Shown piece after piece: positions 36,874 to 47,340 of a stretch of DNA of 64,000 bases (position 1 is the first letter of the stretch; each line of letters begins with the position of its first letter). Where the stretch lies: NCBI GenBank assembly GCA_947499725.1, contig CANMPK010000001.1:744001-808000 (forward strand), read 5' to 3'. Position numbers and translations under genes: made by a program. Below the pieces are notes generated by a model, which worked only from the letters and a program-made list of their open reading frames with translations, did no database searches and had not been told where the DNA came from. The stretch comes from an uncultured Paracoccaceae bacterium. GTDB taxonomy: Bacteria > Pseudomonadota > Alphaproteobacteria > Rhodobacterales > Rhodobacteraceae.

Positions 36874-38421
36874 GTGGACAATTCTATATTCTTGGGCGGT
36901 GGCGGCGAAGACTATGCCACGCAGCAGTTTCTGAACCTGAAATATGCCAACCGTCACGGATTGATCGCAGGGGCCACGGGGACCGGTAAGACGGTGACGT
37001 TGCAGATTTTGGCGGAAGGCTTTTCCAACGCGGGCGTGCCTGTGTTTATGGCCGACGTCAAAGGCGATTTGTCTGGGCTGGCCAAGAGCGGCTCTGCTGA
37101 TTTTAAGCTGCATGAGGCCTTTACCAAGCGCGCCACGCAGATTGGCTTTGCCGATTATGTCTATGAGAACTTTCCGGTAACCTTCTGGGACTTGTTTGGC
37201 GATCAAGGCCATCCGATCCGCACGACGGTTGCGGAAATGGGGCCTTTGCTGATTTCGCGCCTTCTAGAGTTGAGCGAAGCGCAGGAAGGCATTCTGAACA
37301 TTGCTTTCCGTTTGGCCGATGAAGAAGGCATGCCGCTGCTGGATCTGAAAGATCTGCAAGCGCTGCTGGTTTGGATTGGCGAAAGCCGCAAAGACCTGTC
37401 GCTGCGCTATGGCAATATTTCCGTGCAATCGATTGGTGCCATTCAACGACGCTTGATGGTGCTGGAGAACCAAGGGGCGGCGAAGTTCTTTGGGGAACCG
37501 GCGCTGGAGTTGGCTGATTTGATGCGTGTGGACGCGGAAGGGCGCGGCAGTGTGAATATTCTGGCGGCTGACAAGCTGATGGCTTCGCCTCGGCTGTATG
37601 CGACGTTCTTGTTGTGGCTGCTGTCTGAGCTGTTTGAAGAGCTGCCAGAAGTGGGTGATCCGGATAAGCCGAAGCTGGTGTTCTTCTTTGATGAGGCGCA
37701 TTTGCTGTTTGAAGATGCGCCTAAGGCCTTGGTGGACAAGGTCGAGCAGGTGGCGCGTTTGATCCGATCTAAGGGCGTGGGTGTGTATTTCATCACGCAA
37801 AACCCTGCGGATGTGCCTGAGGATATTCTGGGCCAACTCGGCAACCGCGTTCAGCATGCCCTACGTGCCTTTACAGCGAAGGATCGTAAGAACCTGCGCA
37901 TGGCGGCGGAAACCTATCGCGACAACCCGCGGTTTTCAACGGAAGATGCCATTCGCGAAGTTGGCGTGGGTGAGGCTGTGACATCGGTCTTGCTGAAGAA
38001 AGGTGTGCCGAGTGTGGTTGAGCGGACCTTGATCCGCCCGCCGTCTTCGCAGCTTGGGCCGATCACTTTAAGCGAGCGTAAATCCTTTATGCAAAGCAAC
38101 CCCTTAGCATCCAAGTATGATGTAAAGGTTGATCGCAATTCAGCCTATGAAATCCTGCAAAAACGTTCTGAAGCGGCGGCGGCCGAGGCGGCGAAGCTGG
38201 AAGAACAGGAAGAAGAGATGGAAGCCATGCAGCGCGAGTATAGCTCTGCGCGGCGGTATTCTGGATCGCGTGTTGGGCGCTCTAGCAGCACTCGCAGTCG
38301 CAGCAGCCGCGATGCGGATTTTGGCACGCAGATGCGTAAAATGGTGATGAAGGAACTGACAGGCACGACAGGTCGACGCATTGTGCGCGGGGTGCTTGGA
38401 AGCCTGTTCAAAGGGCGTTAA
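36874..38421 (+). CDS. HerA/YjgR-like ATPase (DUF853)
   Basis: 515-residue P-loop ATPase of the HerA-FtsK group. Walker A is [13 protein letters not shown] near residue 40, Walker B is [16 protein letters not shown], and an arginine-finger region lies near [18 protein letters not shown]. The start at GTG 36874 ([19 protein letters not shown]) has GCAGGGGG in front; GTG 36838 and ATG 36856 are alternatives. Residues near 440-465 are a Glu/Ala coiled coil, and the tail is rich in Ser and Arg ([18 protein letters not shown]). The biological role of the family is unknown; E. coli YjgR is the reference. Confidence 0.9.
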   Translation: MDNSIFLGGGGEDYATQQFLNLKYANRHGLIAGATGTGKTVTLQILAEGFSNAGVPVFMADVKGDLSGLAKSGSADFKLHEAFTKRATQIGFADYVYENFPVTFWDLFGDQGHPIRTTVAEMGPLLISRLLELSEAQEGILNIAFRLADEEGMPLLDLKDLQALLVWIGESRKDLSLRYGNISVQSIGAIQRRLMVLENQGAAKFFGEPALELADLMRVDAEGRGSVNILAADKLMASPRLYATFLLWLLSELFEELPEVGDPDKPKLVFFFDEAHLLFEDAPKALVDKVEQVARLIRSKGVGVYFITQNPADVPEDILGQLGNRVQHALRAFTAKDRKNLRMAAETYRDNPRFSTEDAIREVGVGEAVTSVLLKKGVPSVVERTLIRPPSSQLGPITLSERKSFMQSNPLASKYDVKVDRNSAYEILQKRSEAAAAEAAKLEEQEEEMEAMQREYSSARRYSGSRVGRSSSTRSRSSRDADFGTQMRKMVMKELTGTTGRRIVRGVLGSLFKGR

Positions 38422-38470
38422 ACCCGCAGGTCCGAAACGATCCGATCAGACGAAAGAATACGAGCAGACT

Positions 38471-40789
38471 ATGACAACACAGACCGAAACACGCATCGCG
38501 CAGGCGATTGCGGGGGATATTGGTGCCTCTGCCAAACAGGCGATGGCGGCGATTGCTTTGCTGGATGAAGGCGCAACCGTCCCATTTGTGGCGCGCTATC
38601 GGAAAGAGGCCACGGGCGGGCTGGATGATACGCAATTGCGGACCTTGTCGGATCGGTTGACCTATCTGCGAGAGCTGGAAACACGCCGTGTGGCGATTGA
38701 GAAAAGCATCACGGAACAGGGCAAGATGACGGATGCTCTGGCCAAGCAAATCGCTGGGGCTGTTACGAAATCTGCGTTGGAAGATCTGTATCTGCCGTAT
38801 AAGCCCAAGCGCCGTACGCGGGCAGAGATCGCGCGTGAAAACGGTTTGGCGCCTTTGGTTGAGGCCATTATGGCGGATCGCAGCGCTGATCCTGAGGCCT
38901 TGGCGGCCGGATATATCACCGAGGCTGTGCCGGATGTGAAAACTGCGCTGAATGGGGCGCGGGATATTGTGGCGGAAGGTCTGACAGAGAACGCGGCTTT
39001 GCTGGGGGATTTGCGGGCGCATTTGCAGAAAACCGCCGTTTTGACATCGCGTGTGATTGACGGGCAAGAGGCCGCTGGCGCGAAATATTCCGATTACTTT
39101 GACCACCGCGAGCCTTGGGCGGATGCGCCAAGCCACCGTGCTTTGGCGATGATGCGGGCGAGTAATGAGAAGGTAGTGAGCCTTGATATTGGTCCGGCGG
39201 ATGATGAGGCGGTTGCGCCGATCGAGGCCATGATTGCGGCGACTTTGGATGTTGCAGGAACTGGTGCGGGGGATGCCTGGCTGCGCAAAACCGCGAAATG
39301 GACGTGGCGCGTGAAGCTGAGCCTGACCATGATGCTGGATTTGATGGGTGATTTGCGTACGCGTGCGCAAGAAGAAGCTATCACGGTTTTCTCTCGTAAT
39401 TTGAAAGACTTGCTGCTTGCAGCTCCTGCAGGACCTAAGGCGGTTCTTGGGCTTGATCCGGGTATTCGCACGGGCTGTAAGGTGGCTGTGGTGGATCAAA
39501 CCGGTAAGCTGCTGGACACCGCCACGATTTATCCGTTTGAGCCGCGGCGCGATGTGCAGGGGTCTATGGCGACGATCGCGCATTTGGTGGAAAAGCATGG
39601 TGTTGCGCTGATTGCCGTGGGCAATGGGACCGCCAGCCGCGAAAGCGAGCGCTTGGTCGCGGATGTGATCAGTGGGTTGAAGGGCGCGAAACCGACGAAG
39701 GTGGTTGTGTCAGAAGCTGGGGCCTCGGTTTATTCGGCGTCTGAGCTGGCGGCGCGGGAATTCCCTGATTTGGATGTGTCTTTGCGCGGGGCTGTGTCGA
39801 TTGCGCGGCGTTTGCAAGACCCGTTGGCGGAGCTTGTGAAGATTGACCCGAAATCCATCGGTGTTGGGCAGTATCAGCATGATGTGGACCAATCTAAACT
39901 GGCAAAGGCGCTGGAAGGCGTTGTGGAAGATGCGGTGAACGCGGTTGGGGTGGATTTGAACATGGCCTCGGCGCCGCTGTTGGCGCGTGTGTCTGGGCTT
40001 GGGCAGACTTTGGCGGAAACCATTGTGGCCCATCGCGATGCCAATGGGGCGTTTGAGACGCGTCAGGACCTGATGAAGGTGGCGCGTATGGGCCAGAAGA
40101 CCTTTGAGCAATGTGCGGGCTTCCTGCGCATCACAGACGGGGCAGAGCCGCTGGATGGATCATCTGTCCACCCTGAGGCCTATGACGTGGCGCGGGCGAT
40201 TGTCTCGGCTTGCGGGCGTGATCTACGCAGTGTGATGCAAGACCCATCGGCGTTGAAGCGCTTGCGGGCAGAGGATTTCATTACGGATGATTTCGGCGCG
40301 ATGACCGTGAAGGATATCTTCGGGGAATTAGAAAAACCCGGGCGTGATCCGCGGCCGGAATTTAAGACCGCGAGCTTTACCGATGGTGTGGAAGACATCA
40401 AAGACCTGAAGGCTGGGATGATGCTGGAAGGGACGGTGACCAACGTGGCGGCCTTTGGTGCTTTTGTCGACATTGGCGTGCATCAGGATGGGCTTGTGCA
40501 TGTCTCGCAGCTCGCGGATCGCTTTATCAAAGACCCGCATGATGTTGTTAAAGCTGGTGATATTGTCAAAGTGCGCGTGACCGAGGTGGATGTGCCGCGC
40601 AAACGCATTGGCTTGAGCATGCGTAAGTCGAGCGAAGGCGGTCAGCCAGCGCGCGGTGGTGGCAACATGAAGAGTCGGGAAAAACCTAATACCTTCAATG
40701 AGAAACACAGCACCGCAAAGCCAAAGCCTCAGGGGAATAGCCAAGGCGCATTGGGCGATGCTTTGATGAATGCAATGAAACGTAAGTAA
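38471..40789 (+). CDS. tex: Tex-family RNA-binding transcription accessory protein
   Basis: 772-residue nucleic-acid-binding protein. The order is the Tex N-terminal helical domain ([19 protein letters not shown]), a YqgF/RNase-H-like domain ([18 protein letters not shown]), helix-hairpin-helix modules ([20 protein letters not shown], and [12 protein letters not shown]-like sequence), then a C-terminal S1 domain ([30 protein letters not shown]). The tail is low in complexity. ATG 38471 gives [16 protein letters not shown]. It lies 49 bases after the HerA-like gene and may share its transcript. Confidence 0.95.
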   Translation: MTTQTETRIAQAIAGDIGASAKQAMAAIALLDEGATVPFVARYRKEATGGLDDTQLRTLSDRLTYLRELETRRVAIEKSITEQGKMTDALAKQIAGAVTKSALEDLYLPYKPKRRTRAEIARENGLAPLVEAIMADRSADPEALAAGYITEAVPDVKTALNGARDIVAEGLTENAALLGDLRAHLQKTAVLTSRVIDGQEAAGAKYSDYFDHREPWADAPSHRALAMMRASNEKVVSLDIGPADDEAVAPIEAMIAATLDVAGTGAGDAWLRKTAKWTWRVKLSLTMMLDLMGDLRTRAQEEAITVFSRNLKDLLLAAPAGPKAVLGLDPGIRTGCKVAVVDQTGKLLDTATIYPFEPRRDVQGSMATIAHLVEKHGVALIAVGNGTASRESERLVADVISGLKGAKPTKVVVSEAGASVYSASELAAREFPDLDVSLRGAVSIARRLQDPLAELVKIDPKSIGVGQYQHDVDQSKLAKALEGVVEDAVNAVGVDLNMASAPLLARVSGLGQTLAETIVAHRDANGAFETRQDLMKVARMGQKTFEQCAGFLRITDGAEPLDGSSVHPEAYDVARAIVSACGRDLRSVMQDPSALKRLRAEDFITDDFGAMTVKDIFGELEKPGRDPRPEFKTASFTDGVEDIKDLKAGMMLEGTVTNVAAFGAFVDIGVHQDGLVHVSQLADRFIKDPHDVVKAGDIVKVRVTEVDVPRKRIGLSMRKSSEGGQPARGGGNMKSREKPNTFNEKHSTAKPKPQGNSQGALGDALMNAMKRK

Positions 40790-40889
40790 GGCGTTTTGGG
40801 CAATATTAGGCAAGGGGCGCGGTTTGCGGCCTTTGCCAGCCCGATTAAGATTTAACCAATTTTTAAGCTAAATTAGAGCCACATTAATT

Positions 40890-40908
40890 CGTTTTAGAGT
40901 CTAAAACG
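40890..40908. repeat. 19-base palindrome
   Basis: CGTTTTAGA-G-TCTAAAACG, perfect 9-bp arms about one central base, in the 174-base gap between tex and the tRNA-Asn pair. It could be an operator or a weak terminator for the minus-strand tRNAs. The rest of the gap holds an imperfect GC-rich hairpin near 40813-40840. Confidence 0.4.
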
Positions 40909-40963
40909 CAAAACGGTTGCCGCGCTTGGCTTGCGCGTTGTGATTTTTCGCTTTTGGGGAGAA

Positions 40964-41038
40964 TGGCTCCGACGGTAGGGATCGAACCTACGACCAATTG
41001 ATTAACAGTCAACTGCTCTACCGCTGAGCTACGTCGGA
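40964..41038 (-). tRNA. tRNA-Asn (anticodon GTT), copy 1
   Basis: 75-base cloverleaf with encoded CCA. Acceptor arms TCCGACG / CGTCGGA with discriminator G, anticodon loop CTGTTAA, T-arm GTAGG-TTCGATC-CCTAC. It is followed 20 bases upstream by a nearly identical copy. Confidence 0.97.
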
Positions 41039-41058
41039 ACAATACGGTATTTTTAAGT

Positions 41059-41133
41059 TGGCTCCGGCGGTAGGGATCGAACCTACGACCAATTGATTAA
41101 CAGTCAACTGCTCTACCGCTGAGCTACGCCGGA
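41059..41133 (-). tRNA. tRNA-Asn (anticodon GTT), copy 2
   Basis: Identical to copy 1 except for one acceptor-stem pair: arms TCCGGCG / CGCCGGA. The two differences are compensatory (A-T in copy 1, G-C here), so both tRNAs should fold and work. Probably transcribed together with copy 1. Confidence 0.97.
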
Positions 41134-41213
41134 TCAACGAGGCACCGTATAGCTAACGATAATTCCGGCGTCCAGAGGGGCTGTTACATTTTTTTCGTTT
41201 TCTGCTCACTTTT

Positions 41214-42125
41214 TCAGAGAAGCGCGAAAACTGATTTTGAATCAAACTGTTGCTGGGGCTGCACAATGCCTTTTCCATAGAGATCAACCAGATGCGCCAG
41301 CACGTTTCGCGCGGCTGCCCCCAAGAGTTTCGGATCGATATCGGTGTAAATCGCTTTGGCCAAGGCTTCGGCAGAGGCGGGGGCTTGTTGAAGAACCTCT
41401 AGAATTTCAGCTTCACGCGTTTCACGGTGGGTAATCAGCCAAGTGAGCCGGTCTTGAGGCGCATCAATCGGGGCGCCGTGGGCGGGATAGAGGCGTTTGA
41501 AGCCCAAATCGCGCAGTTTGCGGCTTGTGGCCATGAAATCCGTCAGGTCTCCGTCTGGCGGAGAGACAAGCGAGCTGGCCCAATCCATGACGTGATCGCC
41601 GGTAAAGCAGACATCGCCCCAAGCCAGCGCGATGTGACAGCCCAGATGGCCGGGGGTGTGGATGACCTTGAGGGTCTCTTGGCCAAAGGTGATGATATCG
41701 CCATCTTTGACGATTTCATCTGGGTTGAAGTCCATATCCAGACCTTCAGCGCCGCCCATGGGGCTGGCAGCCGCGAGACGCTGCATCAACGCGCTGCGGC
41801 CATCTGTGGCGCTGCCAAAGGCTACAATCGGTGCTCCGGTGGTTTTGGACAGACGTTTGGCCAAAGGCGAGTGATCTAGATGCGCGTGGGTGACGATGAT
41901 CTTTTCAATCGGTGTCTCGCCAGCAGCGCGCAGAATCGCCTGAAAATGTTCGTTATTGTCAGGTCCAGGATCGATCACGGCAAGGGCTTCGCGGCCCACC
42001 AGAAACGTATTGGTGCCCCAATAGGTCATCGGAGAGGCGTTATCGCAAAGCACCATGCGCAAACCGTCTTGCAAGATCAGGGCCTCGCCAGCATTGGGGC
42101 GAGAAATCATTGGGTCTGCGGGCAT
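41214..42125 (-). CDS. MBL-fold metallo-hydrolase (LACTB2-like)
   Basis: 303-residue metallo-beta-lactamase-fold protein. Zinc ligands are in THAHLDHSP, HTPGHLGCH and FTGDHVMDW, and a C-terminal helical domain follows (about 220-303), as in the LACTB2/glyoxalase-II-like hydrolases. Substrate unknown; an esterase, thioesterase or RNA nuclease is possible. ATG 42125 has AAGGA in front; an earlier ATG at 42152 lacks it. Divergent from the EnvZ-like kinase with only 44 bases between the starts. Confidence 0.88.
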   Translation of the reverse strand: MPADPMISRPNAGEALILQDGLRMVLCDNASPMTYWGTNTFLVGREALAVIDPGPDNNEHFQAILRAAGETPIEKIIVTHAHLDHSPLAKRLSKTTGAPIVAFGSATDGRSALMQRLAAASPMGGAEGLDMDFNPDEIVKDGDIITFGQETLKVIHTPGHLGCHIALAWGDVCFTGDHVMDWASSLVSPPDGDLTDFMATSRKLRDLGFKRLYPAHGAPIDAPQDRLTWLITHRETREAEILEVLQQAPASAEALAKAIYTDIDPKLLGAAARNVLAHLVDLYGKGIVQPQQQFDSKSVFALL

Positions 42126-42169
42126 ATGGGCTTTCCTTCCTCGACGCGACACGGCAATGTTTAGGCAAT

Positions 42170-43480
42170 ATGTTCAAATGGCTCAAACACTATGTGCCGC
42201 GCGGGATCTATGGACGCGCCGCTTTGATCTTGATCTTGCCGGTTGTGACGCTGCAATTGGTTGTCTCTGTTGTGTTTATTCAACGTCACTTTGACGGGGT
42301 GACCACGCAGATGACCCATTCTATGGCCGGAGAGGTGCGGCTGATCTTGCAGCTTGTGAATGATGCGCAAACCATCACAGAAGCGCAGGCGACGGTCGCG
42401 CCTTTGGCCGAGGGATTGGCGTTTCAGCTTGGTTTTGACGACGTGGGTGAGATCACTGGGTTTCGTCGCTGGTATGATTTCTCGGGCTCTGTGGTTGTGC
42501 GCGAGCTCTATGTTGTGTTGCCGGAAACGCTTTCGGTGCAATTGCCCAATGATCGGATTGTGCGGTTGTTTGTGAGAACCGACTTTGGGCCTACCGTGTT
42601 GGAATTTAACCGCCTGCGCGTGTCTGCCTCTAATCCGCATCAGTTGTTGGTGAACATGGCCTTCTTTGGCATTTTGATGACGTTGATTTCGTTTATCTAT
42701 CTGCGCAACCAATTGCGGCCGATTACGCGTTTGGCCGTTGCAGCGGAGGCTTTTGGCCGTGGTCAGCATGTGCCGTATTCGCCTGCGGGGGCCTTGGAAG
42801 TGCGCGCGGCGGGCAATGCGTTTTTAAGCATGCGCTCGCGCATTGAGCGTCAGATTGAACAGCGCACCATGTTGCTGTCTGGCGTCAGCCATGATCTGCG
42901 CACGCCGTTGACGCGGCTGCGGCTTGGCTTGTCGTTTTTAACAGATGAAGAGCGTGAGCCGCTGGAACGGGATGTAGACGACATGCAGCACATGCTGGAT
43001 GAGTTCCTGAATTTCGCACGCGGTGCCAGCGAGACCACGCCTGAGCCTGTAAACTTGAAAGAGATGCTGGCGGATATTGTGCGCGCTGTGTCGCGCGGGG
43101 CAGAGGGCAGTCATTTAGAGCGTTGTGAGGTCGAACAAGACGTGATGCTGCGCAAAATGGTTGTGCAGCGGGCGGTGGAGAATCTGGTGAACAACGCGCT
43201 GCGCTATGGGAAGACGGTGCAGGTGAGCGCCTATCAGCGTAAGAAGTCGATCATTATCCGAGTCGAGGACGACGGGCCTGGCATTCCGGCAGATCAGCGT
43301 GAAGATGCGCTAAAACCCTTTGCGCGACTGGATGAGGCACGCAACCAAGACAAAGGCAGCGGTGTTGGCTTGGGTCTGGCGATTGCAGCAGATGCGGCGC
43401 GGGCCCATGGCGGCATGTTGCGGCTTGGCGACAGCCGTACATTGGGCGGTTTGCAGGCCGATTTGGTACTGGCGATTTAA
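42170..43480 (+). CDS. EnvZ-like membrane sensor histidine kinase
   Basis: 436-residue kinase: TM1 about 15-35, a periplasmic sensor of about 130 residues, TM2 about 160-180, a HAMP domain (LRNQLRPITRLAVAAEAFGRGQ), then dimerisation domain with phospho-site His241 in GVSHDLRTPLTRLRLGL, and the ATPase domain with ENLVNNALRYG, DDGPGIP and GSGVGLGLAIAADAARAHGG. The HDLRTPLTRLRL box is that of EnvZ. No response regulator is next to it, so the partner (OmpR-like) must be encoded elsewhere. ATG 42170 starts MFKWLKHYVPRG. Confidence 0.9.
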   Translation: MFKWLKHYVPRGIYGRAALILILPVVTLQLVVSVVFIQRHFDGVTTQMTHSMAGEVRLILQLVNDAQTITEAQATVAPLAEGLAFQLGFDDVGEITGFRRWYDFSGSVVVRELYVVLPETLSVQLPNDRIVRLFVRTDFGPTVLEFNRLRVSASNPHQLLVNMAFFGILMTLISFIYLRNQLRPITRLAVAAEAFGRGQHVPYSPAGALEVRAAGNAFLSMRSRIERQIEQRTMLLSGVSHDLRTPLTRLRLGLSFLTDEEREPLERDVDDMQHMLDEFLNFARGASETTPEPVNLKEMLADIVRAVSRGAEGSHLERCEVEQDVMLRKMVVQRAVENLVNNALRYGKTVQVSAYQRKKSIIIRVEDDGPGIPADQREDALKPFARLDEARNQDKGSGVGLGLAIAADAARAHGGMLRLGDSRTLGGLQADLVLAI

Positions 43481-43518
43481 CCAGCGCGATCAGATATTTA
43501 TCGGGGAATGGGTGGATT

Positions 43519-43595
43519 TGGTAGGCCCGGCAGGACTTGAACCCGCAACCAAAGCGTTATGAGCGCTCTGCTCTAACCAATTGAGCTACAGGCCC
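43519..43595 (-). tRNA. tRNA with CAT anticodon (elongator Met or Ile2)
   Basis: 77-base cloverleaf with encoded CCA, anticodon stem-loop GCG-CTCATAA-CGC and T-arm GCGGG-TTCAAGT-CCTGC. The acceptor arms GGGCCTG / CGGGCCT have G-T at the first pair, so it is not an initiator. CAT is shared by elongator tRNA-Met and by tRNA-Ile2, in which C34 becomes lysidine; the sequence alone does not settle which, although the variable loop resembles Ile2 of E. coli. Confidence 0.93.
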
Positions 43596-43758
43596 ACCCT
43601 TAGAGCTGCATTGCTAGCACAACCAAAAGGGGGGTCAAGCCGGATTTCATCCGGATTTGGTGTTGAATTTTCATCTTGTCGCGCCTTCAAGGCACCAGAA
43701 CCGTTGCCCTTTGGGCAGTGATGGGTTAGGGCGGGCGCAACAAGCGATGGAGACCCTG

Positions 43759-44805
43759 ATGAGCGACGGCAAGAACGGCATTACCTATGCAGATGCGGGT
43801 GTGGATATTGACGCGGGCAACGCGCTGGTAGAGCGCATTAAGCCAGCTGCGAAACGCACAACGCGATCCGGCGTGATGGCGGGTCTGGGCGGCTTTGGCG
43901 CGCTGTTTGATCTGAAAGACGCAGGCTACGTTGATCCGATTTTGGTTGCGGCCACAGACGGTGTTGGCACCAAGCTGCGCATTGCAATCGACACAGGTAA
44001 TGTTGATGGCGTTGGTATCGATCTGGTGGCCATGTGTGTGAACGATCTGGTCTGTCAGGGTGCAGAGCCGCTGTTCTTCTTGGACTACTTCGCAACTGGC
44101 AAGCTGGAAACAGAAACCGCCGCGCGTATCATCGAAGGCATTGCAGAGGGTTGTTATCAATCCGGTTGCGCGCTGATCGGTGGTGAGACTGCGGAAATGC
44201 CGGGCATGTATGAAGCGGGTGATTTCGATCTGGCTGGTTTCTCGGTTGGCGCGATGGAACGCGGCACGGATCTGCCTGCTGGCGTGAAAGCGGGCGATGT
44301 ACTGCTGGGCTTGGCGTCTAACGGTGTGCACTCCAACGGCTATTCCTTGGTGCGTAAGCTGGTTGAGGTTTCTGGCCTGCAATGGTCTGACGATTGCCCA
44401 TGGGAAGAGGGCACTTTGGGTGCTGCATTGCTGAAGCCAACACGTCTGTATGTGAAACAGTGTTTGGCAGCGGTCCGTGCGGGTGGCGTTCATGCGCTGG
44501 CGCATATCACCGGCGGTGGTCTGACAGAGAACCTGCCACGCGTATTGCCTGAAGGTTTGGGCGCGGATGTGGATCTGGGTAGCTGGGAGTTGCCGGCTGT
44601 GTTCCAATGGCTGGCGAAAACCGGTGGTATGGACGAAGCAGAGATACTGAAGACCTTCAACAGCGGCATTGGCATGATTTTGTCTGTTGAGGCAGACCAA
44701 GCTGACGCGGTTGCGGCGCTGCTGGAAGAGCAGGGCGAGGCTGTGTTCAAGATCGGTACTGTGACCGAAGGCGAAGGCATGCGTTACACAGGTAGCCTGC
44801 TGTGA
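43759..44805 (+). CDS. purM: Phosphoribosylformylglycinamidine cyclo-ligase (AIR synthetase) PurM
   Basis: 348-residue ATP-dependent enzyme that closes the imidazole ring in purine synthesis. [41 protein letters not shown] and [16 protein letters not shown] are the family signatures, in order. ATG 43759 ([14 protein letters not shown]) has GGAG 7 bases in front. The purN GTG overlaps its stop (GTGA), so the two successive-pathway genes are coupled. Confidence 0.98.
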   Translation: MSDGKNGITYADAGVDIDAGNALVERIKPAAKRTTRSGVMAGLGGFGALFDLKDAGYVDPILVAATDGVGTKLRIAIDTGNVDGVGIDLVAMCVNDLVCQGAEPLFFLDYFATGKLETETAARIIEGIAEGCYQSGCALIGGETAEMPGMYEAGDFDLAGFSVGAMERGTDLPAGVKAGDVLLGLASNGVHSNGYSLVRKLVEVSGLQWSDDCPWEEGTLGAALLKPTRLYVKQCLAAVRAGGVHALAHITGGGLTENLPRVLPEGLGADVDLGSWELPAVFQWLAKTGGMDEAEILKTFNSGIGMILSVEADQADAVAALLEEQGEAVFKIGTVTEGEGMRYTGSLL

Positions 44806-45398
44806 AGAAAAAGGTCGCGATCATCATTTCTGGCGGCGGCTCCAACATGGTGTCGTTGGTGAAAGCCATGCAAGCGGATGCTGATTTTCCGGCAGAGCCT
44901 GTGTTGGTTCTTTCCAATAAGCCGGAAGCTGGTGGCCTTGCGAAGGCTGAGGCGCTTGGTGTGAAAACAGTTGTGGTAGATCATCGCCCGTTCGGAAAAG
45001 ATCGCGAAGCATTTGAAGCTGAGATGAACAAAGAGCTGGAAGCCGCAGGAGCAGATATCATCTGCTTGGCTGGTTTTATGCGCATTACAACCCCGTCTTT
45101 CCCAGAGAAATGGGATGGTCGGATGCTCAATATTCACCCGTCTTTGCTTCCAAAGTTCAAAGGATTGCATCCGCAGCAACAAGCTTTGGATGCAGGTGAG
45201 GCTGAATCTGGTTGTAGCGTTCATGTGGTGACACCTGAATTGGACGCAGGGCCAGTTGTTGGTCAGGCTGTCGTGCCGATCTTGGAAGGTGATACGGTTG
45301 ATGAGTTGTCAGCGCGCATCATGGCCAAAGAACACCAGCTTTACCCAGCCGTTCTACGCCGCTTTGCCGCTGGGGATACCAGCCGGATTGAGATGTAA
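44802..45398 (+). CDS. purN: Phosphoribosylglycinamide formyltransferase PurN
   Basis: 198-residue formyl-THF-dependent GAR transformylase. [21 protein letters not shown] is the phosphate-binding start. The catalytic residues lie in [31 protein letters not shown] (Asn and His in NIHPSLLP) and in [19 protein letters not shown] (Asp in ELDAGP). It starts at GTG 44802, overlapping purM. Confidence 0.97.
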   Translation: MKKKVAIIISGGGSNMVSLVKAMQADADFPAEPVLVLSNKPEAGGLAKAEALGVKTVVVDHRPFGKDREAFEAEMNKELEAAGADIICLAGFMRITTPSFPEKWDGRMLNIHPSLLPKFKGLHPQQQALDAGEAESGCSVHVVTPELDAGPVVGQAVVPILEGDTVDELSARIMAKEHQLYPAVLRRFAAGDTSRIEM

Positions 45399-45515
45399 AA
45401 TTACGCAAGCAGGGCTGTGGTGCTGCTTTAGGCGTCCAGTTGTTTGCATTTTGCCGATAATGCTCGTAATCGTTGGTTCGGGCACAAGAGAACAACAACG
45501 AAGACGACCCTGTAT

Positions 45516-46679
45516 ATGAAAACTCTGACAACCACGGACGAACTGGCGCAATTTTGTGAAAAGGCGCGCAGCTATCCCTATGTCACCATCGACACTGAAT
45601 TCCTGCGCGAGCGGACCTATTACTCTAAGCTATGCTTGGTGCAATTGGCTGTCCCTGGCACGGATGATGCGGAAGATGCTGTTTTGGTGGATCCGCTGGT
45701 TGAAGGGCTGTCGCTTGAGCCGATGTATGAGCTGATGAAGGACACCTCTGTGGTGAAGGTCTTTCATGCGGCGCGTCAGGATCTTGAGATTTTCTTTGTG
45801 GAAGCAGGGGTTATCCCTGATCCGCTGTTTGACACACAGGTTGCAGCGATGGTTTGCGGCTTTGGGGAACAGGTCGGTTATGAGACGCTGGTGCGCAAGA
45901 TCGCCAAGACGGGCTTGGACAAATCCAGCCGCTTTACCGATTGGTCGCGCCGCCCATTGACCGAAGCGCAGCAGAAATATGCGATCGGGGATGTGACCCA
46001 TCTGCGTAAGATCTATGAATTCTTGGCGGCTAAGCTGGAAGAAACCGGTCGTGCCCGTTGGGTGGCCGAAGAGCTGAAAGCGCTGACTTCGCCATCGACT
46101 TATGTGACCGAGCCGGAGGATGCGTGGAAGCGCGTGAAGACCCGCACAACCACGCCGAAATTCTTGGCGATTGTGCGTGAGTTGGCGAAGTTTCGCGAAT
46201 CCTATGCCCAATCAAAGAACGTGCCGCGCAATCGCGTGTTCAAAGATGATGCTTTGATCGAGTTGGCCTCGACAAAGCCGGGTTCTATTGGTGATCTGGG
46301 TCGTTCGCGCTTGCTGCTACGCGAAGCGCGTAAGGGCGATATTGCGGAGGGCATTCTGAATGCCATCAAAGCAGGTATCGCGTGCGAGCCTTCTAAGATG
46401 CCGCGTGTTGCGAACCCTAAGGATAAGCAGCAAGTGAACCCAGCTTTGGCGGACCTGCTGCGCGTATTGCTGAAATCCAAGACGGAAAGCTCTGGCGTGG
46501 CCAGCAAGTTGATCGCGACGGCGGCAGATTTGGATGCGATTGCATCCGGCAGCCGTGATGTTGCGGCTTTGTCTGGTTGGCGTCATGAGGTATTTGGCGA
46601 AGATGCGCTGCGCCTGTGTGATGGCGAGATTGCGCTCTCTGCCAAAGGCAATTCCATCAAAATCGTTCGTTTACAGTAA
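45516..46679 (+). CDS. rnd: Ribonuclease D
   Basis: 387-residue 3'-5' exoribonuclease for tRNA and stable-RNA 3' ends. The DEDDy motifs are present: DTEFLRERTYYSKLCLVQL (Exo I), FHAARQDLEIFF (Exo II) and YAIGDVTHLRKIYE (Exo III, Tyr). HRDC-type helices fill the C-terminal half. ATG 45516 starts MKTLTTTDELAQF. It stands alone 118 bases after purN, with no strong terminator seen. Confidence 0.95.
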   Translation: MKTLTTTDELAQFCEKARSYPYVTIDTEFLRERTYYSKLCLVQLAVPGTDDAEDAVLVDPLVEGLSLEPMYELMKDTSVVKVFHAARQDLEIFFVEAGVIPDPLFDTQVAAMVCGFGEQVGYETLVRKIAKTGLDKSSRFTDWSRRPLTEAQQKYAIGDVTHLRKIYEFLAAKLEETGRARWVAEELKALTSPSTYVTEPEDAWKRVKTRTTTPKFLAIVRELAKFRESYAQSKNVPRNRVFKDDALIELASTKPGSIGDLGRSRLLLREARKGDIAEGILNAIKAGIACEPSKMPRVANPKDKQQVNPALADLLRVLLKSKTESSGVASKLIATAADLDAIASGSRDVAALSGWRHEVFGEDALRLCDGEIALSAKGNSIKIVRLQ

Positions 46680-46709
46680 GTAACGTAAATTTTTGCGAAA
46701 ACCGCGGCC

Positions 46710-47222
46710 TTAACGGCGGCGGCTTTGCAATGCGTTTTCTGTGGCAACCACGCGAATGGTGCGTACGCCGGCCAATTCTTGGTTTGTGCGGAACCGTGCG
46801 ACGTTGATTTCACGAGAGCGTACAGTGCCTTGCGCGCGCCCTGGCTGCAGGGCCAGAATGTTGTAGGTGAGCACGCCATCCACGGGCAGCTCGTCTTCGT
46901 TTGCTGGCTGAAGCACCACATCAAAAGCGCCTTGCGCGCTGGCGGTGGCTTTCACGCGGATCAGAGCGCCGTCAGATACGCGTTCGATATGCAGCTCGTT
47001 GACCACTGAGACAGGTGTACCGGCATATTCCGCTTCTTTTCGTTCGAAAATGCTTTCACGCTTTTGGGGAATAAGAGGATTGATCTCTTTCTCAGTGACG
47101 GCGACGTCAACGCGTTCAGCGCGGCCAAACCAGTTGAAAGGATTCAATCGCGAGTCACGCACAGTGCCACAGCTGGTGAGCACCAAAGTGGAAGCAAGCA
47201 GAAGTCCAAAAGATTTACGCAT
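46710..47222 (-). CDS. Putative outer-membrane lipoprotein
   Basis: 170 residues with a lipoprotein signal: MRKSFGLLLASTLVLTSC, Cys18 as the lipidation site (lipobox LTSC). A short segment RLNPFNWFGRAERV follows, which recurs in roseobacter lipoproteins; the rest is predicted beta-rich with no known domain. It diverges from sufE across 118 bases. Function unknown. Confidence 0.85.
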   Translation of the reverse strand: MRKSFGLLLASTLVLTSCGTVRDSRLNPFNWFGRAERVDVAVTEKEINPLIPQKRESIFERKEAEYAGTPVSVVNELHIERVSDGALIRVKATASAQGAFDVVLQPANEDELPVDGVLTYNILALQPGRAQGTVRSREINVARFRTNQELAGVRTIRVVATENALQSRRR

Positions 47223-47340
47223 CGTAGCCTCATTTTCTTTGCATATGAGTTAACGCATCAGAGGGAGTTTGAAAAGCATCAAGCGGCACTGGACCTTTTC
47301 TTTGCTTCGGACTAGGTCAAAGGGAAGGAAAGGGACACCT

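Noticed and set aside
38408-39598. Long open frame on the minus strand (396 codons)
   Set aside because: Antisense to tex; arginine- and histidine-rich composition typical of a shadow frame.
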